Of a stretch of 64,000 nucleotides of DNA, positions 1 through 11,047 are shown piece after piece. Below the pieces are notes generated by a model. That model searched no databases and was not told where the DNA came from. It saw only the letters and a program-made list of their open reading frames with translations. The stretch's first letter is position 1, and the number at the start of each line of letters is the position of its first letter. Origin of the DNA: Streptomyces viridochromogenes (GTDB lineage Bacteria; Actinomycetota; Actinomycetes; Streptomycetales; Streptomycetaceae); contig NZ_LGUR01000117.1 of assembly GCF_001270495.1 (NCBI RefSeq), positions 62,001 through 126,000 of the forward strand, in the 5' to 3' direction. A program made the translations under genes and the position numbers.

Positions 1-1589
1 CGGGCCTGGGAGGTGTAGGTGGCGCGGTGCAGCTCCAGGTAGAGCTCGCCGACCCAGACCGGGGCGTCCGGGTACTCCTCGCGGGCCTTGGCGAAGAACT
101 CGTCGGGGTGCTCGACGACGACCTTGGGCGAGCCCTCCAGGTCGGCGAGCCTGCGCGCGCGTTCCATGATCTCGCGGGTGGGGCCGCCGCCGCCGTCGCC
201 CCAGCCGAAGGGGGCCAGGGAGCGCGTACCGCCGCCCTTCTCCGAGTAGTTGCGGACGGCGCGGTCCATCTCCTCGCCGCTGAAGCGGGCGTTGTAGGTG
301 TCGACCGGCGGGAAGTGGGTGAAGATGCGGGTGCCGTCGATGCCCTCCCACCAGAAGGTGTGGTGGGGGAACTTGTTGGTCTGGTTCCAGGAGATCTTCT
401 GGGTCAGGAACCATTCGTTGCCGGCGAGCTTGGCGAGCTGCGGGTAGGCGGCGGTGTAGCCGAAGGAGTCCGGCAGCCAGACGCCCTTGGTCTCGACGCC
501 GAAGTGCTCGATGAAGAACCGCTTGCCGTGGACGAGCTGGCGGGCGATGGCCTCGCCGCCGGGCAGGTTGCCGTCGGCCTCGACCCACATGCCGCCGACC
601 GGCGCCCACTGGCCCTTCTTCACGGACTCCTGGATGCGGGCCCAGACGTGCGGGTAGTTGTCGCGCACCCACTCGTACTGCTGGGCCTGCGAGCAGGCGA
701 AGATGAAGTCGTCGTACTCGTCGGCCAGCGAGGTGACGTTGGAGAAGGTGCGGGACGTCTTGCGCTTTGTCTCGCGGATCGGCCAGAGCCAGGCCGAGTC
801 GATGTGGGCGTGGCCGACACCGGAGATGGTGTGCGCGCTGGCGTGCGCGGGGCGGGCCAGGACGGGCGCGAGCAGTTCGCGGACGGCCGCGGCGCTGCCG
901 GAGACGTCGTCCAGGTCGAGGGCGTCCATGGCCCGGTCGAGGGCGTGCATGATCTCGTGGCGGCGCGGCTCGTGCTCGCCGAGGTGGACCATGAGCTCGC
1001 GCAGCACCTGGAGGTCCAGGTCGAGGTGCCAGACCTCCTCGTCCAGGACGGCGATGTCGGCGCGCTGGAAGGTGTAGAGGGGCTTGTCGCCCGCCGTGAG
1101 GATGTCGCCGAGCGGGGTCGTCCTCGAGAAGTTGTCGGCCAGGATGTCCGGGTTGGAGGCGGCCTCGACCAGGTAGTCGATCTCCTCGCCGCCCGCGACC
1201 GGGTTGCCGATGGGCACGTACTGGTTGAGCGGGTTGACCGCCTTCAGGGGCCGGCCGTCGGGCAGGTGGACCAGGGCCTCGGCCTGGTTGCCGGGCCAGT
1301 CCCCCACGAAGCCGAGGTCGATGACCGCCTCGACGCGCCGTCCGGCCCACTCGGCGGGCACCCGGCCGCGCATCCGGAACCAGGTCGTGCCCCAGGGCGG
1401 GCCCCACGGGGTGTCCATCGCGAAGGGCGTGTAGCGGGCGGCCGCGGCCTCCTCGAAGGAGACCGGCTCACCCGGCGCCTGCCAGGCCTCGACCTCGAAG
1501 GGGACGGTGGCCGCGTAGATCGCGGGCTTGATGCGCTGGTTGTGGACGCGCTCGACGCGTTCCTCGATCCGGCGGCGTTCGTCGTGCAT
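1..1589 (-). CDS. Alpha-mannosidase, GH38 family (C-terminus beyond window)
   Basis: The leftward frame from ATG at 1589 stays open to the window edge, giving about 529 codons. The visible part matches GH38 alpha-mannosidase: an N-terminal beta domain (WGPPWGTTWFRMRG), then the catalytic barrel with GHAHIDSAWLWP (metal-binding His and Asp), GGMWVEADGN and WLPDSFGYTAAYPQ (catalytic Asp region), and HFPPVDTYNA. GH38 enzymes release alpha-mannose from glycans; no signal peptide is seen, so it is probably cytoplasmic. A GGAG ribosome site lies 7-8 nt before the ATG. It is the last gene of the leftward group; a LacI-type palindrome lies just upstream. The substrate-binding C-terminal domains are not in the window. 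Confidence 0.9.
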   Translation of the reverse strand, partial: MHDERRRIEERVERVHNQRIKPAIYAATVPFEVEAWQAPGEPVSFEEAAAARYTPFAMDTPWGPPWGTTWFRMRGRVPAEWAGRRVEAVIDLGFVGDWPGNQAEALVHLPDGRPLKAVNPLNQYVPIGNPVAGGEEIDYLVEAASNPDILADNFSRTTPLGDILTAGDKPLYTFQRADIAVLDEEVWHLDLDLQVLRELMVHLGEHEPRRHEIMHALDRAMDALDLDDVSGSAAAVRELLAPVLARPAHASAHTISGVGHAHIDSAWLWPIRETKRKTSRTFSNVTSLADEYDDFIFACSQAQQYEWVRDNYPHVWARIQESVKKGQWAPVGGMWVEADGNLPGGEAIARQLVHGKRFFIEHFGVETKGVWLPDSFGYTAAYPQLAKLAGNEWFLTQKISWNQTNKFPHHTFWWEGIDGTRIFTHFPPVDTYNARFSGEEMDRAVRNYSEKGGGTRSLAPFGWGDGGGGPTREIMERARRLADLEGSPKVVVEHPDEFFAKAREEYPDAPVWVGELYLELHRATYTSQA

Positions 1590-1647
1590 GAGAGGTCTCC
1601 AGGGAGGGAGAGAACGGAGGGGGAAGCGAGGGAGGAGGCGAGGGACT

Positions 1648-1660
1648 GGAAGCGCTTTCC
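1648..1660. promoter_or_regulatory. LacI-family-type operator palindrome
   Basis: GGAAGCGCTTTCC is a near-perfect palindrome with the central CG and AAGCGCTT core typical of LacI/GalR-family sites. It lies in the 81-nt gap between the GH4 gene and the GH38 start, about 60 nt upstream of the mannosidase. It suggests separate control of the mannosidase by a LacI-type regulator, though no such regulator is encoded in this window. Confidence 0.6.
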
Positions 1661-1670
1661 GGGGCGCGCG

Positions 1671-3011
1671 CTACCTAAGGTACGCGAGCCCGGGATGGAC
1701 CCCGGTGTAGCCCTCGACCAGCCTGCGGGCGACGTTGACCGAGTCGACCAGGGGGTGCAGCGCGAAGGCCTTCACCGCCGTGGCCCGGGCACCCGACTCG
1801 GCGGCGGCCAGCACCTCCCGCTCGACCGCCTTGACCGAGCAGACGAGGCCGGTGGCATGGTCGGGCAGCGGGGCGACGGCGACCGGGTGGGCGCCGTTGG
1901 CGTCGACCAGGCAGGGCACCTCGATGACGGCCTCGGAGTCGAGCACCGAGAGCGTGCCCTGGTTGCGGACATTGAGGATCAGGGTCGTGCGCTCGTCACG
2001 GGCGATGGCCCGCATCAGTGCGAGCGCCACCTTCTCGTAGCCGCCGGAGAGGTCGTCGGCGTCGCGCTCGCCGGCGCCGGCCGTCTCCCGGTTCTCGGAC
2101 ATGTAGGTGGCCTCGCGCTCGGCGCGGGTGCGGTCCCAGATCTCCAGGGCGGAGGCGTCCGACCGCTCGACCTCCTGGTAGAAGTGCGCCTGCTGGTCGG
2201 CGAGGAAGGCGCCGCGGGTCTTCTCTGCGTGCTGGTAGGCGCGGACGGCTTCCCGGTTGAAGTAGTAGTAGTGCAGATACTCGTTCGGGATCGCGCCGAG
2301 CGAGCGGAGCCAGTCGACGCCGAAGAGCTTGCCCTCCTCGAAGGAGCCGAGCAGGTCGGGGTCGGCGAGCAGGCGCGGGAGTTCGTCGCGGCCGGCGACG
2401 CGCAGGCCGCGGACCCAGCCGAGGTGGTTGAGGCCGACGTAGTCGATCCACGCCTCGCCCGGGTTCTTGACGCCGAGCACCCGGGCGATACGGCGGCCGA
2501 GGCCGACCGGTGAGTCGCAGATGCCGATGACGCGGTCGCCGAGGTGGCGGGACATGGCCTCGGTGACCAGGCCCGCCGGGTTGGTGAAGTTGATGACCCA
2601 GGCGTCGGGGGCGAGCCGGGCCACCCGCTGGGCGATGTCGACGGCGACCGGGACGGTCCGCAGGCCGTAGGCGATGCCGCCCGCGCCGACCGTCTCCTGG
2701 CCGAGGACGCCTTCGGCGAGCGCGACCCGCTCGTCGTTCGCCCTGCCCTCCAGGCCGCCGACGCGGATCGCCGAGAAGACGAAGTCGGCGCCGCGCAGCG
2801 CCTCGTCCAGGTCGGTCGTGGCGGTCACCTCGGGCGCGTCGGGCACCCCGGCCGACTGCTCGGCGAGCACGCGGGTCACCGCGGAGAGCCGCCGGTCGTC
2901 CAGGTCGTGCAGTACGACATGGGTGACCCGGCCTTCGGCGCGGTCCGTCAGGAGTGCCCCGTACACGAGCGGCACACGGAATCCGCCGCCGCCCAGAATC
3001 GTCAGTCTCAC
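1671..3011 (-). CDS. GH4 family glycosidase (6-phospho-beta-glucosidase-like)
   Basis: 446 aa, normal length for GH4, the NAD- and Mn-dependent glycosidases that work by oxidation at C3 and elimination. The sequence shows an N-terminal dinucleotide-binding loop (TILGGGGFR, residues 4-12), INFTNPAG (140-147), GICDSP with the metal-ligand Cys165, and GLNHLGW with metal-ligand His196. Start is GTG; GTGA at 3008-3011 overlaps the stop of the regulator upstream, so the two are translationally coupled. Whether the substrate is phosphorylated cannot be told from sequence; the locus also encodes a sugar kinase and two exported phosphatase-like proteins. Confidence 0.9.
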   Translation of the reverse strand: MRLTILGGGGFRVPLVYGALLTDRAEGRVTHVVLHDLDDRRLSAVTRVLAEQSAGVPDAPEVTATTDLDEALRGADFVFSAIRVGGLEGRANDERVALAEGVLGQETVGAGGIAYGLRTVPVAVDIAQRVARLAPDAWVINFTNPAGLVTEAMSRHLGDRVIGICDSPVGLGRRIARVLGVKNPGEAWIDYVGLNHLGWVRGLRVAGRDELPRLLADPDLLGSFEEGKLFGVDWLRSLGAIPNEYLHYYYFNREAVRAYQHAEKTRGAFLADQQAHFYQEVERSDASALEIWDRTRAEREATYMSENRETAGAGERDADDLSGGYEKVALALMRAIARDERTTLILNVRNQGTLSVLDSEAVIEVPCLVDANGAHPVAVAPLPDHATGLVCSVKAVEREVLAAAESGARATAVKAFALHPLVDSVNVARRLVEGYTGVHPGLAYLR

Positions 3012-3799
3012 GCTTGAACCTTTCCTGCCACGACCACCTCGACGCCCGCCTCCTCCAGGGAGGACCGGGTCGCCGCGTCGACCGGCGCGTTCGTCACCAC
3101 CACGTCCAGGTCATCCGGACCGCACACCTTCGCCATTCCCGTACCCGGGAACTTCGCCGCGTCGGCGAGCAGCACGACCTTCTCGCCGGCCTTGATCATG
3201 GCCCGCTTGACCGGCACCTCGACGACCGTCGTGTCCATCACCTGCCCGCCCGGCCGCACCCCACTGGTGCCCAGGAAGAGCCAGTCGGCATGCAGCTGGC
3301 GCAGATTGTCCTCGGTGAGGAAGCCGACCAGGGAGCGGTACTCGCGGCGGACCATGCCGCCGAGCAGCACCAGCTCGATGCCCTCGTCGTCGGCGAGCTC
3401 CTCGTAGACCACCAGGTTGCTGGTGATCACGGTGAGCCGGCGGCCGTGCAGCTGGCGGGCCAGCCGGAAGGCGGTGGTACCGATGTCGAGCAGCACCGAC
3501 TGACCATCTTCGATCATCGCCGCGGCGTGCGCGGCTATGGCGTCCTTCTCGGGCACGCGCATCTCGGCGACCTCGGCGAAGGGCTGGTCGCCCTCCTCCA
3601 CGACCGCGCCGCCGTGCACCCGCGTGAGCAGACCGTCCTCCTCGAGTTTGACCAGGTCACGCCTGATCGTGGCGGGGCTCACACCCAGCTGTTCGGAGAG
3701 ATCGGTCACGGCCGCGGGGCCACCGGCGCGCAGGGCCCGCAGGATGAGTTGGTGTCGTCGTTCTGCCAGCACGACGTGAACACTACTCGTCATCTTCAA
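3008..3799 (-). CDS. DeoR-family sugar-operon regulator
   Basis: 263 aa. An N-terminal DeoR winged helix covers about residues 12-66 (QLGVSPATIRRDLVKLEEDG, then LLTRVHGGAV). The DeoRC effector domain follows, with LLDIGTTAFRLARQL and LFLGTSGVRPGG. DeoR regulators usually repress sugar operons and respond to phosphorylated sugars. The start is TTG at 3799 or ATG at 3793; neither has a strong ribosome site. It is divergent from the kinase and transporter operon, with a 100-nt gap holding a possible operator, so it probably controls both directions. Confidence 0.9.
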   Translation of the reverse strand: MKMTSSVHVVLAERRHQLILRALRAGGPAAVTDLSEQLGVSPATIRRDLVKLEEDGLLTRVHGGAVVEEGDQPFAEVAEMRVPEKDAIAAHAAAMIEDGQSVLLDIGTTAFRLARQLHGRRLTVITSNLVVYEELADDEGIELVLLGGMVRREYRSLVGFLTEDNLRQLHADWLFLGTSGVRPGGQVMDTTVVEVPVKRAMIKAGEKVVLLADAAKFPGTGMAKVCGPDDLDVVVTNAPVDAATRSSLEEAGVEVVVAGKVQA

Positions 3800-3899
3800 T
3801 CATCGCCATGCTCATTTCTGCTCGGGTATTGACCAATCTCTCCGATCGGCGCACGATTCCGCTCACCGAAATGAAGAGTTTTGACGAGAGGACGTTGCG
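3800..3899. promoter_or_regulatory. Divergent promoter region of the sugar locus
   Basis: The 100-nt gap separates the leftward regulator from the rightward kinase. A rightward promoter is possible: TTGACC at 3829-3834 and ACGATT at 3853-3858, 18 nt apart. CATTTC (3813-3818) and GAAATG (3868-3873) form an inverted repeat flanking this element and are a candidate DeoR operator. GAGAGG before GTG 3900 is a good ribosome site. No LacI-type palindrome is seen here. Confidence 0.4.
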
Positions 3900-4919
3900 G
3901 TGGACGACGACCGGCCCGATGTGCTGCTGACCGGGCTGCTCTTCTACGACCTCGTCCTCACAGGGCTCGGGAAGCCGCCGACCCCGGGCGAGGAGATCTG
4001 GACGGGCGGCATGGGCTGCGGCCCGGGCGGCATCGCCAACCTGGCGGTGGCCGCCGCCCGCTTCGGCCTGCGGACCTCGCTGGCCACGGTGTTCGGCGAC
4101 GACCTCTACGGCGAGTGGTGCCGGGACGTCCTGTGCGACCAGGAGGACATCGACCTCTCGCTCTCCCGCACGGCGGACGGCTGGCCCACCCCGGTCACCG
4201 TCTCCCTCGCCTACGGCCACGACCGGGCCCTCGTCACCCACGGCCAGGAGCCCCCGTACTCACAGGACGCGCTGATGGGCGACCCGCCCGAGGCGCGCAC
4301 GGCCCTCGTCCACATCGAGGCCGAACCACGCGCGTGGCTGGCCAAGGCCGCCGCGAACGGCACCCAGATCTACGCCGACGTCGGCTGGGACCCCAGCCAG
4401 CAGTGGTCCACCGACCTGCTCGACCAGCTCTCCCTGTGCCATGCCTTCCTCCCCAACGAGACCGAGGCCATGGCCTACACCCGCACCGACAGCGCGGCCG
4501 CGGCCCTCGGCACGCTCAGCGAGCTGGTGCCGGTGGCCGTGGTGACACGCGGCGGCGACGGCGCCGTCGCCGTCGACCAGACGACCGGCGAGTACGCCGA
4601 AGTGCCCGCCCTGGACGTCGACGTCCTCGACGCGACGGGCGCCGGGGACGTGTTCGGGGCGAGCTTCGTCGCGGCCTCGCTGGGCGGCTGGTCGCTGGAG
4701 GAACGGCTCCGGTTCGCCGTACTGGCCGCCGGCCTGTCGGTCCAGCGGCACGGCGGCGCCCTCGCGGCCCCCGGCTGGTACGGCGTCGACCGCTGGTGGC
4801 GCTCCCTGACCGATCCCGAGCTGAAGCGGGCGTACGGCTTCCTGGCGGACCGGCTCCCCCAGAATCCGGGGCCGCCCGTCGCGTACGCCCCCGTGACCCC
4901 GCCCGCACGGCAGAACTGA
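3900..4919 (+). CDS. PfkB-family carbohydrate kinase
   Basis: 339 aa, ribokinase/PfkB fold. The N-terminal sugar-binding signature GGMGCGPGGIANLAVAAARF lies at about residues 36-55, and the C-terminal PfkB signature DATGAGDVF at 244-252, with Asp250 the expected catalytic base and the GAGD anion hole. Such kinases phosphorylate a monosaccharide in the cytoplasm; the sugar cannot be named. Start is GTG 3900, 8 nt after GAGAGG. It is the first gene of the rightward operon and probably traps the sugar brought in by the importer that follows. Confidence 0.88.
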   Translation: MDDDRPDVLLTGLLFYDLVLTGLGKPPTPGEEIWTGGMGCGPGGIANLAVAAARFGLRTSLATVFGDDLYGEWCRDVLCDQEDIDLSLSRTADGWPTPVTVSLAYGHDRALVTHGQEPPYSQDALMGDPPEARTALVHIEAEPRAWLAKAAANGTQIYADVGWDPSQQWSTDLLDQLSLCHAFLPNETEAMAYTRTDSAAAALGTLSELVPVAVVTRGGDGAVAVDQTTGEYAEVPALDVDVLDATGAGDVFGASFVAASLGGWSLEERLRFAVLAAGLSVQRHGGALAAPGWYGVDRWWRSLTDPELKRAYGFLADRLPQNPGPPVAYAPVTPPARQN

Positions 4920-4940
4920 CCTCCCCCCCACGCCCCTCTC

Positions 4941-6266
4941 ATGCGAAGTCCCGAAAAGATCCGAAAGGCGGTGGGAGCTGTGCGGCTCTCACGAAGAGGC
5001 CTGCTCCGCGCGGGCCTGGCCGGTACGGCCGCCACGGCGCTCGGCGGCCTGGCGTCCGGCTGTGCCGTTCCGACCGGCTCGACCGGCCGGAACATGGTCC
5101 TGTGGTACTGGAGCGGCGGACTGAGCGACACGGTCGTCAAGAACGCCAAGGCGCGTTACGACCGCTCCGTGGCCCTCGACGCCATCCAGATCGGCGGCCA
5201 GTACCGCTCGAAGCTCATCACCACCATCACCGGCCGGGCCCACATCCCCGACATCGCGGGGCTCAAGGGCGAGGACATGGCCGCCTACCTGCCGAACGCG
5301 GACCAGTTCATCGATCTGCGGACGCTGGGCGCGGAGAAGTACAAGGACCAGTACCTGTCCTGGAAGTGGGACCAGGGCATCGCCGACGACGGCACGATGG
5401 TCGGCTTCCCGATCGACTGCGGGCCGGTCGCGCACTACTACCAGTTCGAGATCTTCCGCAAGGCCGGGCTGCCGTACGAGCCCGACGACGTGTCGAAGGA
5501 GCTCGACACCTGGGAGAAGTTCTTCGACGCGGGCGTGCGGCTCGGCAAGCGCGTCCCGGGGGCCAAGCTGCTCACCGACGTCAACTCGGTCTTCGAGAAC
5601 ATCGTGCAGCAGGGCGCGCAGCGGTACGTCGACAAGGACCGCCACTTCATCGGCGACCAGGACCATGTGCGGCGGGCCTGGGCGCTCGCCGTGGAAGCCA
5701 AGCGGCGTGGGATCGTCTCGAACCTGGTCAGCGGCACCCCGGACCAGCAGTCGGCCATCCAGGACGGCAAGCTGCCGAGCCAGCTGAACGCCTCCTGGGC
5801 CAGCTTCGACATCAAGAACGGCGTGCCGAAGACCAAGGGCAGGTGGCGGGTGGCGCAGATGCCCGTGCGGCCCGCCAACAGCGGCGGCTCGTTCCTGTCG
5901 ATCACCAAGGCGTGCCGGGAACCCGAGCAGGCCTTCGAGATCATCACCTGGATCCTCAACGCGGCCAACCAGGCGCAGGGTTACGTCGACGCGGGCCTCT
6001 TCCCCTCCACGCCCGCCTCGTACGACCTGAAGCAGATGCGGGAACCGGACGAGTTCTTCGGCGGGCAGGTCACGACGGACGTCTTCGGGCCGGCCGCGCA
6101 GAAGATCGTGGTCGCCTACAACAGCCCGTTCGACATAGCTCTCGGGCAGCCCCTCAAGGATGAGATCAAGAACGTCGGCGTCCTCGGCAAGGACCCCAAG
6201 AAGGCCTGGAGTGACGCCATGAGCAAATGCCGTCGCATCGCGAAGCACCTGGGGGTGAGCTACTGA
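4941..6266 (+). CDS. ABC sugar transporter substrate-binding lipoprotein
   Basis: Up to 441 aa, solute-binding family 1. A twin-arginine/lipoprotein leader (LSRRGLLRAG, hydrophobic stretch, lipobox LASGC) is followed by a two-lobed binding protein with VLWYWSGGLSD near the start. The first ATG (4941) has no clear ribosome site; GTG 4980 has GGTGGGAG just before it and would give a tighter Tat-type signal, so the true start may be 4980. It would capture a mono- or oligosaccharide outside the membrane for the two permeases. No ATPase is encoded here; Streptomyces sugar importers commonly share the distant MsiK ATPase. Confidence 0.9.
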   Translation: MRSPEKIRKAVGAVRLSRRGLLRAGLAGTAATALGGLASGCAVPTGSTGRNMVLWYWSGGLSDTVVKNAKARYDRSVALDAIQIGGQYRSKLITTITGRAHIPDIAGLKGEDMAAYLPNADQFIDLRTLGAEKYKDQYLSWKWDQGIADDGTMVGFPIDCGPVAHYYQFEIFRKAGLPYEPDDVSKELDTWEKFFDAGVRLGKRVPGAKLLTDVNSVFENIVQQGAQRYVDKDRHFIGDQDHVRRAWALAVEAKRRGIVSNLVSGTPDQQSAIQDGKLPSQLNASWASFDIKNGVPKTKGRWRVAQMPVRPANSGGSFLSITKACREPEQAFEIITWILNAANQAQGYVDAGLFPSTPASYDLKQMREPDEFFGGQVTTDVFGPAAQKIVVAYNSPFDIALGQPLKDEIKNVGVLGKDPKKAWSDAMSKCRRIAKHLGVSY

Positions 6267-7216
6267 TGGCCGTCCTCGAACAGACCCCGCCCGTCGTGGC
6301 CCAGCCCTCCCCGGCACGCCCGAAGAAGGGCTTCCGCAAGTACTGGCACCTCTACGCCGCCATCTCGCCCTTCTACCTGATCTTCCTCGGCTTCGGCCTG
6401 TTCCCGGTCGGCTTCTCGCTCTACCTGTCCTTCCACCGCTGGGACGGCCTCGGCTCGATGGAGTGGGCCGGGCTCTCGCAGTACCAGTACCTGCTGAGCG
6501 ACAGCGACTTCTGGAACTCGATCGGCAACACGGTCGCCATCTGGGCACTGGCCACCTTCCCCATGATCTTCCTGGCGATGATCACGGCCGTGATGCTCAA
6601 CTCCGCGGTCCGGTTCAAGGGCCTGTACCGCGTCGCCTACTTCCTGCCGAACGTCACCTCGGTCGTCGCGATCGCGATCGTCTTCGGCTCGATCTTCGCC
6701 ACCAACAACGGCATGGTGAACGCCGTTCTGGAGGGAGTGGGGCTCGACCAGGTGGCCTGGCTGAACACGCCCTGGGGCATCAAGGTCACCATCGCGGCGC
6801 TGATGACCTGGCAGTGGACCGGGTACAACGCCATCATCTTCCTCGCCGGACTCCAGACCATCCCGAGCGACCTGTACGAGGCGGCGCGCATGGACGGCGC
6901 CGGCCCCGTCCAGACCTTCTTCCGGATCACGCTGCCGCTGCTGCGGCCCACGCTGCTGTTCGTGCTCGTCGTCTCGACGGTCACGGGCCTGCAGAGCTTC
7001 TCCGAACCGCAGGTCCTGCTCCAGACCTCGTCCAACGACTCGACGTTCGCGGGCGGTCCGGGCCACTCGGGCCAGACGATGGTCCTCTACTTCTTCCAGC
7101 AGACCTTCGACAACAACGACTTCGGGTACGGAGCCGCGGTGGCCTGGGGCATCTTCCTCGTCGTCGTGCTCTTCTCGATCATCAACTGGCGCCTCGTGCA
7201 GCGCCGGGGCGAGTAG
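6266..7216 (+). CDS. ABC sugar permease, MalF-type
   Basis: 316 aa with about six membrane segments, starting with YAAISPFYLIFLGFGLFPVG. The cytoplasmic EAA loop (EAARMDGAGPVQTFFRITLP) docks the ATPase. ATG 6266 overlaps the TGA of the binding protein (TGATG) and follows GGGGGTGAG, which decides the start against an in-frame upstream ATG at 6227. It forms the transport channel with the next gene. Confidence 0.92.
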   Translation: MAVLEQTPPVVAQPSPARPKKGFRKYWHLYAAISPFYLIFLGFGLFPVGFSLYLSFHRWDGLGSMEWAGLSQYQYLLSDSDFWNSIGNTVAIWALATFPMIFLAMITAVMLNSAVRFKGLYRVAYFLPNVTSVVAIAIVFGSIFATNNGMVNAVLEGVGLDQVAWLNTPWGIKVTIAALMTWQWTGYNAIIFLAGLQTIPSDLYEAARMDGAGPVQTFFRITLPLLRPTLLFVLVVSTVTGLQSFSEPQVLLQTSSNDSTFAGGPGHSGQTMVLYFFQQTFDNNDFGYGAAVAWGIFLVVVLFSIINWRLVQRRGE

Positions 7217-7228
7217 GAGGAGCGCATC

Positions 7229-8064
7229 ATGTCTTCCATCAAGGGATCCCGCCGCAGAGGGATCGCGCTGCACCTCCCGCTGATCATCGGCACGCTGATC
7301 TCGGCCTTCCCGTTCTACTGGGCCGTGATCATGTCGACGCACAGCTCGTCGGAGATCTTCTCGTACCCGCCGAAGCTTCTGCCGGGCACGCACTTCCTGG
7401 AGAACGTCCGCAACCTCTTCGACGCCGTCGACTTCTTCGGGTCGATGCTGAACTCGCTGCTGGTCGCGGTGTCGGTGACCTTCCTGGTCCTGCTCTTCGA
7501 CTCGCTGGCGGCCTTCGTCTTCGCCAAGTTCGAGTTCCCCGGCAAGGGGCTGCTGTTCGGCCTGCTCATGCTCATCTTCATGGTGCCCGCGCAGCTGTCG
7601 GTGATCCCGCAGTTCGTCGTCATGGCGAAGATCGGCTGGATCGGCTCGATGACCGCGCTGATCGTGCCGGCCGCGGCCAACGCCTTCGGCATCTTCTGGA
7701 TGCGCCAGTACATGAAGACCGCCATCCACGACGAACTGCTCGACGCCTCCAAGCTCGACGGCGCGAACTTCCTGCGCCAGTACTGGCACGTGGCGCTGCC
7801 AGTGGTCCGCCCCGGCCTCGCGTTCCTCGGCATCTTCACCTTCATGGGCCAGTGGAACGACTTCGCCTGGCCCCTGATCGCCCTCACCAACCCGGACAAC
7901 GTGACCCTTCAGGTCGCGCTCTCCCAGCTCAACGGCACCCACGGCACCACCGACTACGGCATCGTGATGACCGGCGCCCTGCTCGCCCTCGTCCCGCTGC
8001 TGATCGTGTTCGCGATCGGCGCCAAGCAGATCATCGGCGACCTCGCGAAGGGAGCCGTCCGCGG

Positions 8065-8068
<4 letters not shown>
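7229..8068 (+). CDS. ABC sugar permease, MalG-type
   Basis: 279 aa, about six membrane segments, with the EAA-type loop LLDASKLDGANFLRQYWHV near residue 170. This is the second half of a MalFG-like channel. A strong GGAGGAG ribosome site precedes ATG 7229. Its stop overlaps the start of the GH2 gene (ATGA), showing that the glycosidase belongs to the same operon. Confidence 0.92.
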
Positions 8069-11013
<2,945 letters not shown>

Positions 11014-11047
11014 ACTCTCCTCCTCTCCCTCTCTTCATGGAGCACCC

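Noticed and set aside
27..2513. Long rightward open frame over the glycosidase genes
   Set aside because: It is the antisense shadow of the GH38 and GH4 genes. Its translation has no domain and is Gly/Asp/Val-rich, as shadows of high-GC genes are.
3881..6163. 760-codon rightward open frame across the kinase and binding-protein genes
   Set aside because: Arg/Pro/Gly-rich with no motif, and it overlaps two well-identified genes in another frame.
6463..8064. In-frame upstream extension of the GH2 gene
   Set aside because: The extension overlaps both permeases and reads as low-complexity Arg-rich sequence; the GH2 domain starts near 8065, where ATGA coupling to the permease gives the start.
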